Assembly (NCBI GenBank): GCA_900552255.1
Contig: URZF01000045.1
Coordinates: 1-8,969 of the forward strand
Direction of reading: 5' to 3'
Source: an uncultured Eubacteriales bacterium
GTDB lineage: Bacteria > Bacillota > Clostridia > Oscillospirales > CAG-272
Length of the DNA stretch: 8,969 nucleotides
Below, in pieces: positions 1-7,088 of the stretch; position 1 is the stretch's first letter, and the number at the start of each line of letters is the position of its first letter. The notes beneath the pieces were generated by a model that saw only the letters and a list, made by a program, of their open reading frames with translations, was not told the DNA's origin and ran no database searches. A program made the translations under genes and the position numbers.

Positions 1-183
1 GGATATCTGCAGCAGAATACCGACACCGTCACCGGTCTTTCCCTCCGCATCCTTGCCTGCTCTGTGCTTTAAGTTCTCAACGATCTTTAACGCATTCTCC
101 ACAGTCTCGTGTGTCTTGATTCCCTTAATGTTGACAACCGAACCGATACCACAGTTATCGTGCTCGTAACCCGGATCGTACAT
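1..183 (-). CDS. gltB: Glutamate synthase large subunit, N-terminal fragment (partial)
   Basis: The minus strand from 183 to the window edge reads 61 codons without a stop, beginning MYDPGYEHDNCGIGSVV and running through HRAGKDAEGKTGDGVG to the edge. This is the start of the class II (Ntn-type) glutamine amidotransferase domain of glutamate synthase, which releases ammonia from glutamine for transfer to 2-oxoglutarate. Residue C11 (in DNCGIG) matches the cysteine that becomes the N-terminal nucleophile after propeptide removal in this family, and the TGDGVG motif is also typical. An ATG at 181-183 could serve as start, but homologues normally carry several more residues before the YDP motif. 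The codons upstream (GKQAAG, to about 201) look like such a leader with no start codon, and then the sequence becomes the oppositely oriented VTC gene. The true 5' end is therefore probably missing. Family assignment is confident; integrity of the start is not. Confidence 0.85.
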   Translation of the reverse strand, partial: MYDPGYEHDNCGIGSVVNIKGIKTHETVENALKIVENLKHRAGKDAEGKTGDGVGILLQIS

Positions 184-204
184 TCCGGCTGCCTGCTTCC
201 CCGC
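184..204. other. Apparent junction between gltB and VTC gene fragments
   Basis: Between these positions recognisable minus-strand glutamate synthase coding sequence gives way directly to recognisable plus-strand VTC-domain coding sequence. There is no room for a promoter, a ribosome binding site for gltB, or the N-terminal two thirds or more of the VTC protein. The plus frame upstream of about 202 hits a stop at 70-72 and its translation in between is unrelated to the VTC family. Two genes cut at their 5' ends at the same point suggests an inversion or deletion breakpoint, or a chimeric assembly join. The exact base of the join cannot be fixed by eye. Confidence 0.6.
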
Positions 205-444
205 ATCCGATACCGAGAAACGGAAGTATCCTTGGAAGCCGGGACCGCCGGCAAGCCGCTGATACGCAGCGGCGAACACCTTTTGGAAATCAAAACCGAA
301 GGCGCCATGCCCTTATGGCTGTCCCGCGCGCTCGATGAGAACGGGATTTTTCCCACCTCGTTTTCTAAATACGGCACGGCTTATCTAACGGGACTTACCG
401 AAACAAAATCCTCTGCCGAAAAAGGAGATTTTATCTATGCCTGA
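202..444 (+). pseudogene. VTC-domain polyphosphate polymerase-type protein, C-terminal fragment
   Basis: The plus frame encodes RIRYRETEVSLEAG, then LLEIKT, GAMPLWLS and finally SKYGTAY, ending at TGA 442-444. This is the end of a VTC domain, the triphosphate-tunnel fold that in yeast Vtc4 makes polyphosphate from ATP. In this family the glutamate of the (L/M)EIK strand and the lysine of SKYG point into the tunnel as metal- and phosphate-binding residues; both are present. Bacterial members are usually about 230-270 residues, so only the last third is here. An ATG at 109 would open the frame, but the residues from 109 to about 201 overlap the gltB fragment on the other strand and show no VTC resemblance. 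The stop overlaps the DUF4956 start by 8 nt, as expected for an intact operon at this end. It is called broken because the 5' part is absent in the window; it may be intact in the real genome if the junction is an artefact. Confidence 0.8.
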
Positions 445-1105
445 TATCTTTGCATCCATCACAAACGGCACCGTCACCATCGGAAATTATCTGATCTGCA
501 CCGCGGTTGCGCTGATCTGCGGAATCGCGGCGGCGGCCGCCGCCTCCTATCGTTCGCATATTTCCAAAAGCTTTCTCGTCTGCCTCATTCTGCTGCCGGC
601 AGTCGTCGAAACCGTCATCGTCATGGTAAACGGCAATATCGGAACGGGGATCGCCGTCGCCGGCGCTTTCTCGCTCGTCCGCTTTCGTTCGGTAGCGGGA
701 AAGGCCAAGGAAATCGTCTCGATTTTCTTTGTCATGACGGCAGGACTTGCCTGCGCTGCGGGCTACGTCGGAATCGCGGTCGTTTTCACCGTTATCGTGT
801 GTGCCGTGATGCTCCTCGTCATGAGCATCCGGATCCCCGGCGAAAAAATGACGGAGCTTCACATAACCGTTCCGGAAACCCTGAATTTCAGCGGCGCATT
901 CGACGATCTGTTCGACGAATATACGAACAGCCGGAAGCTTTTGAGCGTCAAAACCAGCAACATGGGAAGTCTCTACAAGCTTCTTTACCGGATTGAATTA
1001 AAAAATGCCGATTCGGCCAAAGCCTTTATCGATGAGCTGCGCTGCCGTAACGGCAATCTGGAAATCTCCATTATGGAAGCCGCCGAAAGGAGTGAAGAGC
1101 TATGA
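437..1105 (+). CDS. DUF4956 family integral membrane protein
   Basis: This 222-residue protein belongs to the DUF4956 family, recognised by the order of membrane helices and the conserved central stretch GAFSLVRFRSVAGKAKEI (about residues 76-93). Hydrophobic segments lie at about 17-37, 44-66, 94-111 and 112-130, followed by a soluble tail from about 135 with alternating strands and helices (ELHITVPE, then YRIELKNADSAKAFIDEL) that resembles a small ferredoxin- or ACT-like domain. No biochemical function is established for the family. In clostridia it is often encoded beside VTC-domain and CotH or beta-helix surface proteins, and here it sits between exactly such genes. The start is supported by AAAGGAG at 421-427, nine bases upstream. 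It overlaps the preceding VTC frame by 8 nt and the next gene by 4 nt (ATGA), so translation is likely coupled. By inference it is the membrane partner of the VTC enzyme. Confidence 0.88.
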   Translation: MPDIFASITNGTVTIGNYLICTAVALICGIAAAAAASYRSHISKSFLVCLILLPAVVETVIVMVNGNIGTGIAVAGAFSLVRFRSVAGKAKEIVSIFFVMTAGLACAAGYVGIAVVFTVIVCAVMLLVMSIRIPGEKMTELHITVPETLNFSGAFDDLFDEYTNSRKLLSVKTSNMGSLYKLLYRIELKNADSAKAFIDELRCRNGNLEISIMEAAERSEEL

Positions 1106-3039
1106 AAAAACGGCGTGCAATTCCCCTGCTTCTGTCGCTGTCTATGGCGGCAGCCCTGCTTCTTTCCTCGTGTTCGGAGGTTCCGGGACAGATCACGGAA
1201 ACATCTTCATCCACAGACGGCTCCGTCTCCGCTTCCGAGATCATCGACTCCGCACAGACGGACGGCATGGATTTCTCTTTCTCAGGACGGGATGAAAACA
1301 CCGAATATGACGAAAATTCCGCCACGGAAATCCTCTTTTCCGATAACGAAAGCAGTGTGACGGGCAAAGGAGCCGCGGCGACCGGAGCGGATGTGACCAT
1401 CACCGCAGCCGGGACCTATCTTGTAAAAGGCTCCGCCCCCGACGCCACACTGACCATAGACGCGGCTAAGACGGATAAGATCCAGCTCGTATTCGACGGC
1501 GTCTCCATCTCCTGCACGGATGGTCCCGCCGTCTATATCAAGTGCGCAGACAAGGTGTTCATCACCCTTGCGGACGGCAGCGAGAATTTTCTCTCCGACG
1601 GAGATTCTTATGAAATCGTCGACGACGGCTCAACGCTTGACGCCGCGCTTTTCTCCAAGGAGGATCTCACCATCAACGGCAGCGGAAGCCTCACGGTAAA
1701 CGGCAATTACAAGCATGGGATCGTCTCAAAGGATGATCTTGTCATCACAGGCGGCATCATCACGATAACGTCCGTCAAAGCCGGCATCGACGGCAAGGAC
1801 TGCGTCAAAATCGGCGGCGGCACGATCCGCATCACCGCCGGAAGCGACGGGATCCGTTCAAGCAACGATGAGGACACCTCGCGCGGCTATATCTATATCT
1901 CCGGCGGCACGATCGACATCACGGCGGGAAACGACGGCATCCAAGCCGAAACGGTGCTGAATATCACCGGAGGCGAGTTTACCATTGAAAGCGGCGGAGG
2001 CAGCGCCAACGCCTCGACCAGTTCCGACGGCGGATGGAACTCCGGCTGGGGCAGCTGGGGCGGCTTCGGAGGCTTTGGCGGTACGACGCAGACGACTGCC
2101 GACGAAGCATCCGCCAAAGGACTTAAAGCAGGCACAGAGCTTATCATAACCGACGGAACCTTCAGCCTCGATTCCTCCGACGATTCGATTCACAGCAATG
2201 GCAATATCGCCATTACAAACGGCATATTCTCCCTGCTTTCCGGCGACGACGGGATCCATGCGGACACCAATCTCGCCGTTTCCGGCGGCACGATCGATAT
2301 CGGAAAAAGCTACGAGGGCATTGAGGCCACAAACGTCACAATATCCGGCGGGACTATCTCCATTGTCGCGTCTGACGACGGAATCAACGGCGCCGGCGGA
2401 AACGACGGCTCATCGCTGGGAGGCAGGCCGGGACAGGGGATGTTCACCGGCTCGACCGGTACCATCACGATATCCGGCGGTTATATCGTCGTCGACGCCT
2501 CCGGCGACGGCATCGACTCCAACGGCACGCTTACGGTCACAGGCGGCATCACGCTCGTCGCAGGGCCGACAAACAGCGGAAACGGCGCCATCGATTATGA
2601 AACCTCGGGCACTGTCACAGGCGGCATTGTGATCGCGCTCGGTGCCTCAGGGATGGCGCAGGGCTTCTCTGCGGCGGAAAATCAGGGGGCTATCCTTTGC
2701 AGCTTCTCCACACAGTCCGCCGGACAGAGCTTCTGCATCTGCGATGCCGACGGCACCGTGATCGCCTCCTTTACCGCACTCAAAAGCTATCAGTCGGCGG
2801 TCATCACGGCGCCCGGCATCCAAAGCGGGAGCACCTATACGCTGTACAGCGGCGCCGTGATCACGGATGCCGACGAAAACGGCTTTGCGCAGGACACGAC
2901 AAAAACGGGCGGCACCGTGATCACACAGATCACGATGACCTCGAATCTCTACGGCTCCTCTGGCAGCGGAATCGGAGGGATGCCCGGCGGTATCGGCGGA
3001 GACCCCGGCGGCAAGGGCGGCGGCGGTATGCGGCCATAA
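1102..3039 (+). CDS. Cthe_2159-type carbohydrate-binding beta-helix lipoprotein
   Basis: A 645-residue exported lipoprotein. Residues 1-24 form a signal peptide (KKRR, hydrophobic core, lipobox LSSC with C24 as the lipidated residue), followed by a Ser/Thr/Asp-rich linker to about 72. From about 75 the sequence (TYLVKGS, VFDGVSIS, VYIKCADKVFITLADGS) matches the start of the Cthe_2159-type domain (formerly DUF4353). The founding Clostridium thermocellum protein is a calcium-containing parallel beta-helix that binds cellulose and polygalacturonate. Helix coils marked by repeated GG-T/I-I and DDGI motifs run to about 485. Gly-rich loops interrupt them at about 297-334 (with three Trp) and 431-450. 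A final strand-rich domain (about 505-612) precedes a Gly-rich tail (617-645). No sortase motif or enzyme active site is visible. ATG 1102 has AAAGGAG at 1086-1092 and overlaps the DUF4956 stop by 4 nt. Likely role: surface binding of acidic or plant-type polysaccharide; the actual ligand is unknown. Confidence 0.85.
   Translation: MKKRRAIPLLLSLSMAAALLLSSCSEVPGQITETSSSTDGSVSASEIIDSAQTDGMDFSFSGRDENTEYDENSATEILFSDNESSVTGKGAAATGADVTITAAGTYLVKGSAPDATLTIDAAKTDKIQLVFDGVSISCTDGPAVYIKCADKVFITLADGSENFLSDGDSYEIVDDGSTLDAALFSKEDLTINGSGSLTVNGNYKHGIVSKDDLVITGGIITITSVKAGIDGKDCVKIGGGTIRITAGSDGIRSSNDEDTSRGYIYISGGTIDITAGNDGIQAETVLNITGGEFTIESGGGSANASTSSDGGWNSGWGSWGGFGGFGGTTQTTADEASAKGLKAGTELIITDGTFSLDSSDDSIHSNGNIAITNGIFSLLSGDDGIHADTNLAVSGGTIDIGKSYEGIEATNVTISGGTISIVASDDGINGAGGNDGSSLGGRPGQGMFTGSTGTITISGGYIVVDASGDGIDSNGTLTVTGGITLVAGPTNSGNGAIDYETSGTVTGGIVIALGASGMAQGFSAAENQGAILCSFSTQSAGQSFCICDADGTVIASFTALKSYQSAVITAPGIQSGSTYTLYSGAVITDADENGFAQDTTKTGGTVITQITMTSNLYGSSGSGIGGMPGGIGGDPGGKGGGGMRP
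1735..2556 (+). repeat. Beta-helix coil repeats within the Cthe_2159-type gene
   Basis: This part of the gene (about residues 212-485) encodes imperfect repeats of roughly 20-25 residues, with cores such as ISGGTIDITAGNDGI, VSGGTIDI, ISGGTISIVASDDGI and ISGGYIVVDASGDGI. Each would form one coil of a right-handed parallel beta-helix, with the recurring Asp-Asp-Gly-Ile turn suited to calcium or sugar contacts. At DNA level two copies of the SGGTIDI block are nearly identical: 1900-1920 and 2281-2301 differ at one of 21 bases. Confidence 0.75.
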
Positions 3040-3055
3040 ATATTCCCGACAAGGA

Positions 3056-3090
3056 AAAAGAGCTGAACGTAAAAAGCGTTCAGCTCTTTT
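3056..3090. terminator. Bidirectional intrinsic terminator between convergent operons
   Basis: Bases 3056-3069 (AAAAGAGCTGAACG) pair perfectly with 3077-3090 (CGTTCAGCTCTTTT), giving a 14-bp stem around a 7-nt loop (TAAAAAG). The stem ends in A-runs on one side and T-runs on the other, so a U-tract follows the hairpin in both transcription directions. It lies 17 nt after the stop of the beta-helix gene and 33 nt past the stop of the convergent ATPase gene, the right place to end both operons. Confidence 0.9.
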
Positions 3091-3122
3091 CTCCGAAATC
3101 TCTGCTTTTATCATTTTGACTT

Positions 3123-3839
3123 TCAAGCCTGATCCGTATCGGTCGTGCCGGTCGAATCGGCTATCATCGATTCCTGCGGCGGCGCCAAGACACCGTCGCT
3201 CATGCGCAAAATGACATCGGCTTTTTCTGCCACCTCCATCGCATGTGTGATCACAACGACACATTTGCCGTACCGATGCGCCATATCAATCAAAATCTCC
3301 ACAATATTGGCGCTGTTTTCGTTATCCAGATTTCCCGTCGGCTCATCGGCAAGGAGAAGCTCCGGGTCCGCCGCAATGGCGCGCGCAACCGCGATTCGCT
3401 GCTGCTCGCCGCCGGAAAACTCGGTGCTCCGTTTTTTATACTGGACCCTTTCCAAGCCCACAAGCTCGAGCATCTCCTCCGCTCTCGCCCGTTTGCCCTC
3501 TTTTTTTCCGGAAAGCTCCAAGGCAAGCTCCACATTTTCAACCGCCGTCAGCTGAGGCAAAAGATAATAGGACTGAAAAACCATTCCGACATGCTCCCTG
3601 CGATATCGGTCGCGGTCAAGTCCCGCAAGGTCCGTGCCGTTATACAGGATCCTCCCGCTTTTCGGCACGTCAAGTCCCGCCAAAAGCGACATAAAGGTGG
3701 ATTTCCCGCTTCCGGAACGTCCCACAATGGCGTAAACGGTTCCCGCCTCAAAGCTTGCCGTCGCATGCTTCAAGGCATGAACGGCGCCTGCCTTCGTCAC
3801 ATAATCATAGGCGAGATCACGTATTTCAAGAATGCTCAT
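3123..3839 (-). CDS. ABC transporter ATP-binding protein, MacB/LolD type
   Basis: A cytoplasmic ABC ATPase of 238 residues with every expected motif. Counting from the GTG at 3854 (five codons longer) these are: Walker A GRSGSGKST (45-53), Q-loop Q94 in MVFQSYYLL, signature FSGGEQQR (146-153), Walker B LLLADEP (166-172), D-loop NLD (175-177) and switch histidine H204 in VITHA. The FSGGEQQR signature and ADEPTGNLD are typical of the MacB/LolD/FtsE group that drives FtsX-fold permeases. I chose ATG 3837-3839 over the GTG because AGGAGGG lies just upstream of it at 3844-3850. The gene overlaps the permease before it by 14 nt and ends just before the shared terminator, so it closes the operon. 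A short Asp/Thr-rich tail follows the domain. Substrate is unknown; it is expected to pair with the two permeases upstream. Confidence 0.93.
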   Translation of the reverse strand: MSILEIRDLAYDYVTKAGAVHALKHATASFEAGTVYAIVGRSGSGKSTFMSLLAGLDVPKSGRILYNGTDLAGLDRDRYRREHVGMVFQSYYLLPQLTAVENVELALELSGKKEGKRARAEEMLELVGLERVQYKKRSTEFSGGEQQRIAVARAIAADPELLLADEPTGNLDNENSANIVEILIDMAHRYGKCVVVITHAMEVAEKADVILRMSDGVLAPPQESMIADSTGTTDTDQA

Positions 3840-5622
3840 CTGTCCCTCCTGCACTATCGCTTTCTTTTTTCAAGACGGTATCGATCCGCTCAAAATAGAA
3901 GTCCCCATCGGTGACGGAAAGCGCGCTGTAAAGTCTTTGATAATCCTCCAATCGGACAAGGATATCCGTACCGGAGCAATATTCGTTTTCCTCATACGTG
4001 CCTACCACGATCACCGCCGTGTTTCTCGGCAGATAGGCATCCATGATCCCCGACGCGGTGACAATCCTGTAATCCTCCCTGTCATGCGCGCCGAGATGTA
4101 TGATCTTTCGTTCTCCCTCAAATCCAACCTCCTCGCTGACAAACGCATAGACAAAGTCCTCATAATAATTCGGGAGCGCCTGCACCTCATCGAACGAAAT
4201 CGAGGTTTTTACCGAGCCGATATCCGAAATACCGACGACCGCTGTCGGCGTCCATATGTTATCCTGAAATGTCTCAAATACGCCGAAATCATAGAAAATA
4301 TGGCGGTTGACGCCGATTTCTCCGTCTCTTATCGTTTTCCGAGCATTGATCGGGACCTCCGGCACGCTTGCCCTGCCGCCCGCAAGAGAAATTTCGACCG
4401 TCGTTTCCCTTTCCAGTGCCATAGACGCCGGATTTTGACGTGCCGCATCGGCCGCTCGAAGCACGGCGGATTCCGCCGCTTCGGCAAGCACGGTATCATT
4501 GACATAACGGCAAAGCTTTCCCGCTGCAAGCCGTCCCCCGAAAAAGCCGGAAACCGCGGCGGCCGCGACGATGATCGCAAGCTCCGTCATGATCATGCCG
4601 GAGACCGCGCGCTTCTTCATGCCGAGCGCACGGAGAATTTCCTTCTCTTTTCTGCGGGAATTGCTGAAATATGCGGTAAAGAAGATCAAAACGCCGAGCC
4701 CCACAAGCAAAACGACGGCAAAGACCAGAACCGCGATCACGCAAATATTTCGCAGCTCCTCCGACAGTACGTCATAAGAGCTGTTATTGAAAAGGATGTC
4801 GGCCTGCTGAAAATCCAGTCCGTTTTTTTCTGCATTCCTGACGAACGCATCAAAATCGCCGCGCCCTTTCAAAACAAAATCCGCACGATCCACCCACAGG
4901 CTTGCGGTGGAAGAAAGATATCCGGAGGTCACGCTTCCGTAATCCAGCTCCGCCACGGCAAGCGGCAGATAGGCAGGATAATCCTCATAGGAGGACGATG
5001 GAAAATCGGATTTATAAATGCCGACAACGACGCTCTCAAAAAAGGTAAATCTGCTGTAATCCTGTCTGTAATAGCGCCGAATCAGGGTATCCCCCACCGA
5101 TATGCCGTATTGCTCCGCCAGCCACCAAGGGATCACAAGCTCCGCACGGTTTCCGCCGTACCCATCCGCCGTCAGTCCCGTCCCCTCGATTATCGTGCAC
5201 TCCCCCGTAAAAAACGGATAGGTAAGATACAGGTTTTCCACTGCGACAAGCTTACAGCTCGCTTCGTCGTTCCAAATCGGCGCGGCATCTTCCGGCGCAA
5301 CCTTTTCCGGCAGCCGGAACATATTGGCGCCTCCGGCGATAACGCCTTCGTTTTCCGACATCGACACGTTATAGGAGATGATATCCGCGCCGGAAAGACA
5401 ATATCCGATATCCCGCAGGGATACATGTGCGCTCACGTCCTTGGGCACCAAGGATGCGACAAAGATATAAGCCTCATCCAACGCCGTTTTTGCGCCCGTA
5501 CAAGCCGTATAAACGAACACCGACGCCGTCACGGCCACCACGAGGAAGAAAACGACCAAGAAGTAAAGAACGGTCCGCCACGGCATTCTGACAAGGTTGC
5601 GAAAAGCAAGTTTTATGATCAT
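3826..5622 (-). CDS. FtsX-like ABC permease with long C-terminal extracytoplasmic domain
   Basis: A 598-residue membrane protein. Helix 1 is at about 17-40, followed by an extracytoplasmic domain of about 250 residues with MacB-type periplasmic-core features (RAELVIPWWLAEQYGISVGD at 159-178, then VVVGIY). Helices 2 and 3 lie at about 292-318 and 340-367, joined by the cytoplasmic motif RRKEKEILRALGMKKR typical of FtsX permeases. The family normally has a fourth helix, but none is visible: residues 368-598 are hydrophilic and end in a Ser/Asp/Glu-rich tail. Part of that region (AVIVVGTYEENEYCSGTDIL, then FERIDTVLKK) faintly resembles the first extracytoplasmic domain (VVVGIY, VDRADFVLK). ATG 5620-5622 follows AGGAGGG at 5628-5634 and overlaps the previous permease stop by 4 nt. 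It probably pairs with that permease and the ATPase. Family assignment is firm; substrate and the meaning of the missing helix are open. Confidence 0.85.
   Translation of the reverse strand: MIIKLAFRNLVRMPWRTVLYFLVVFFLVVAVTASVFVYTACTGAKTALDEAYIFVASLVPKDVSAHVSLRDIGYCLSGADIISYNVSMSENEGVIAGGANMFRLPEKVAPEDAAPIWNDEASCKLVAVENLYLTYPFFTGECTIIEGTGLTADGYGGNRAELVIPWWLAEQYGISVGDTLIRRYYRQDYSRFTFFESVVVGIYKSDFPSSSYEDYPAYLPLAVAELDYGSVTSGYLSSTASLWVDRADFVLKGRGDFDAFVRNAEKNGLDFQQADILFNNSSYDVLSEELRNICVIAVLVFAVVLLVGLGVLIFFTAYFSNSRRKEKEILRALGMKKRAVSGMIMTELAIIVAAAAVSGFFGGRLAAGKLCRYVNDTVLAEAAESAVLRAADAARQNPASMALERETTVEISLAGGRASVPEVPINARKTIRDGEIGVNRHIFYDFGVFETFQDNIWTPTAVVGISDIGSVKTSISFDEVQALPNYYEDFVYAFVSEEVGFEGERKIIHLGAHDREDYRIVTASGIMDAYLPRNTAVIVVGTYEENEYCSGTDILVRLEDYQRLYSALSVTDGDFYFERIDTVLKKESDSAGGTDEHS
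3844..3850 (-). promoter_or_regulatory. Ribosome binding site of the ABC ATPase gene
   Basis: The minus strand reads AGGAGGG here, four bases before ATG 3837-3839. It lies inside the end of the upstream permease gene and downstream of the alternative GTG at 3852-3854, so it favours the ATG and suggests coupled translation. Confidence 0.75.
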
Positions 5623-7088
5623 TCCTTCCCTCCTACCGCGGACAGAGCGTTGATTCTACTCACATAAAGCCGGACGAACAGATAAACGCCGAGCAGGATC
5701 ACGCCCGCAAGCGCCGCCGTAACCAGCATTGCCGGCAGAATATATTCTCCGGCAAGATATGAGAAATCCGCCATTTTTTCCAGTATATGATCGCTGCCCG
5801 GATCGCCGAGCAAAACAAAATCCGCCGTCTCATTGGAAATCTGCGCGCTGATTTCAGCCGCATTCAGATACGCCGTAATCGGCGCAGCGCAAAGAGAGAC
5901 CGCACCGGCGAAAATGACGGCGGCAAGTAAAAATCCCGCAAGAAACAGCAAGAGCACCTCGAGGAAAAAGGAAGCGGAAACGGCGCTTCTCCGCTTTCCG
6001 AGCGCCGACAGCACCGCAAGCTCACGGTGACGAGCATTCATGTTGAAAAAAATCACAAGCAGGAGAATCACAAAACCGATGGCGACGATTCCTATAAGCA
6101 GAATGGAGATCATCTGCGAGAGCCTTGCGGATGGCGAGGTAGCCGCATCCGACATGTATTTTGTCAGCTTGACTTCTTTGATAAAGCCGATTTTTCCGAT
6201 TTCCGCTTCCAGCGCCTCCGCCGTCTCCATATCCGAAAGATGGAAATACAGCGAATCCGGAATCAGCAGCGGATTGTCGATCGCACTAGAAAGAGCAAGA
6301 CCGGGCATAAGCTCCGGCGTTTCATAACAAAAACGCACGCGCTCATTCTCCGTGATATCCTCAACCGTTGAAATCGGAACGTAGATTCGATTGTCATTCA
6401 CAAGCCAAGGCTTGCTCACCGAGCCTAAATTATTTTCCGCATTGTGATAAATCCCGCCGACAATATAGTCATAGAAATATCTGTTATCTTCCGTTCCAAG
6501 CATCTGCTCCTCATGGAACAGAGAAAGCATGGCAAGGGAAACGACATCTCCGACGGAAAGTCCGTTTTTCTCGGCCAGCGTATCGGAGATCACGATTTTA
6601 TTGTCGTGACGCTCGTTGTTCCGTTCGGTGATCATCGTGCCCTCGGTCATCGTAAGCGTGCCGCCGTAAACCTCCTCCAAAATTTCCATGGAGGTAACGC
6701 CGCAGAGCCGCAGCCCTTCTATGTAATCCACCTGAAGCGTCGGACTAATCGCCTCACCCGGATAGCGCGTCCGTTTGAACATGCCTTTTCCGACATATTC
6801 GATATCGATGAGAAAAGCGGTATATTCCTTTATGGCGGAAACACTGCTGATCACGCCGGAATTTTCGGCAAGCGTGAGCGCCGCCCGATACGACAGAAAC
6901 GGCGTGAGCGTGTCGTCCGTCACATAGACGGAGCCGTCGAGCGGACCGTAAAAGCGCGCCCTGCTGTCACGGCAAAGCTTGCCCGTCAAAATGCCGAACA
7001 TAGACAAGAAAAAGAGGACAAACGCCATGGCCAGCGTCAAAAGGCTTCTTGCTTTCAGTCGTCCGATATTGCGTACGGCGTATCGCAC
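5619..7088 (-). CDS. MacB/FtsX-type ABC transporter permease
   Basis: A complete type VII ABC permease of 489 residues. Counting from GTG 7088, helix 1 lies at about 15-35, then a large MacB-type periplasmic-core domain of about 290 residues (KIVISDTLAEKNGLSVGDVV, then YDYIVGGIYH and RIYVPIS). Helices 2, 3 and 4 are at about 326-349, 371-400 and 450-475. The loop RHRELAVLSALGKRRSAV between helices 2 and 3 is the usual FtsX coupling segment. Such proteins do not form a channel; with their ATPase they move or signal to extracytoplasmic partners (MacB, LolCE and BceB are known examples). The start is decided by GGAGGGG at 7095-7101, six bases before GTG 7086-7088; a TTG at 7103 in the same frame would place the start on top of that site. 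It overlaps the upstream lipoprotein gene by 34 nt and the next permease by 4 nt, pointing to coupled synthesis. Confidence 0.88.
   Translation of the reverse strand: MRYAVRNIGRLKARSLLTLAMAFVLFFLSMFGILTGKLCRDSRARFYGPLDGSVYVTDDTLTPFLSYRAALTLAENSGVISSVSAIKEYTAFLIDIEYVGKGMFKRTRYPGEAISPTLQVDYIEGLRLCGVTSMEILEEVYGGTLTMTEGTMITERNNERHDNKIVISDTLAEKNGLSVGDVVSLAMLSLFHEEQMLGTEDNRYFYDYIVGGIYHNAENNLGSVSKPWLVNDNRIYVPISTVEDITENERVRFCYETPELMPGLALSSAIDNPLLIPDSLYFHLSDMETAEALEAEIGKIGFIKEVKLTKYMSDAATSPSARLSQMISILLIGIVAIGFVILLLVIFFNMNARHRELAVLSALGKRRSAVSASFFLEVLLLFLAGFLLAAVIFAGAVSLCAAPITAYLNAAEISAQISNETADFVLLGDPGSDHILEKMADFSYLAGEYILPAMLVTAALAGVILLGVYLFVRLYVSRINALSAVGGKE

Noticed and set aside
109..201. ATG 109 as the true start of the plus-strand VTC-related gene
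   Set aside because: The residues it would add are antisense to well-conserved glutamate synthase sequence and do not resemble the VTC family; no ribosome binding site.
1858..2259. Minus-strand open frame within the beta-helix gene
   Set aside because: It arises from the repeated Gly-, Asp- and Ser-coding triplets of the sense gene; no start signal or family features.
1735..2556. Tandem DNA repeat or CRISPR-like array
   Set aside because: The periodicity is at protein level (beta-helix coils) with diverged codons; there are no identical repeats with unique spacers.
3840..3854. GTG at 3852-3854 as start of the ATPase
   Set aside because: The AGGAGGG sequence falls downstream of it and is ideally placed for the ATG at 3837-3839.
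3832..5667. A 611-codon open frame on the plus strand opposite the second permease
   Set aside because: Its translation is Arg/His/Lys-rich, with no domain, signal or ribosome binding site. It mirrors the codon pattern of the real FtsX permease on the other strand.
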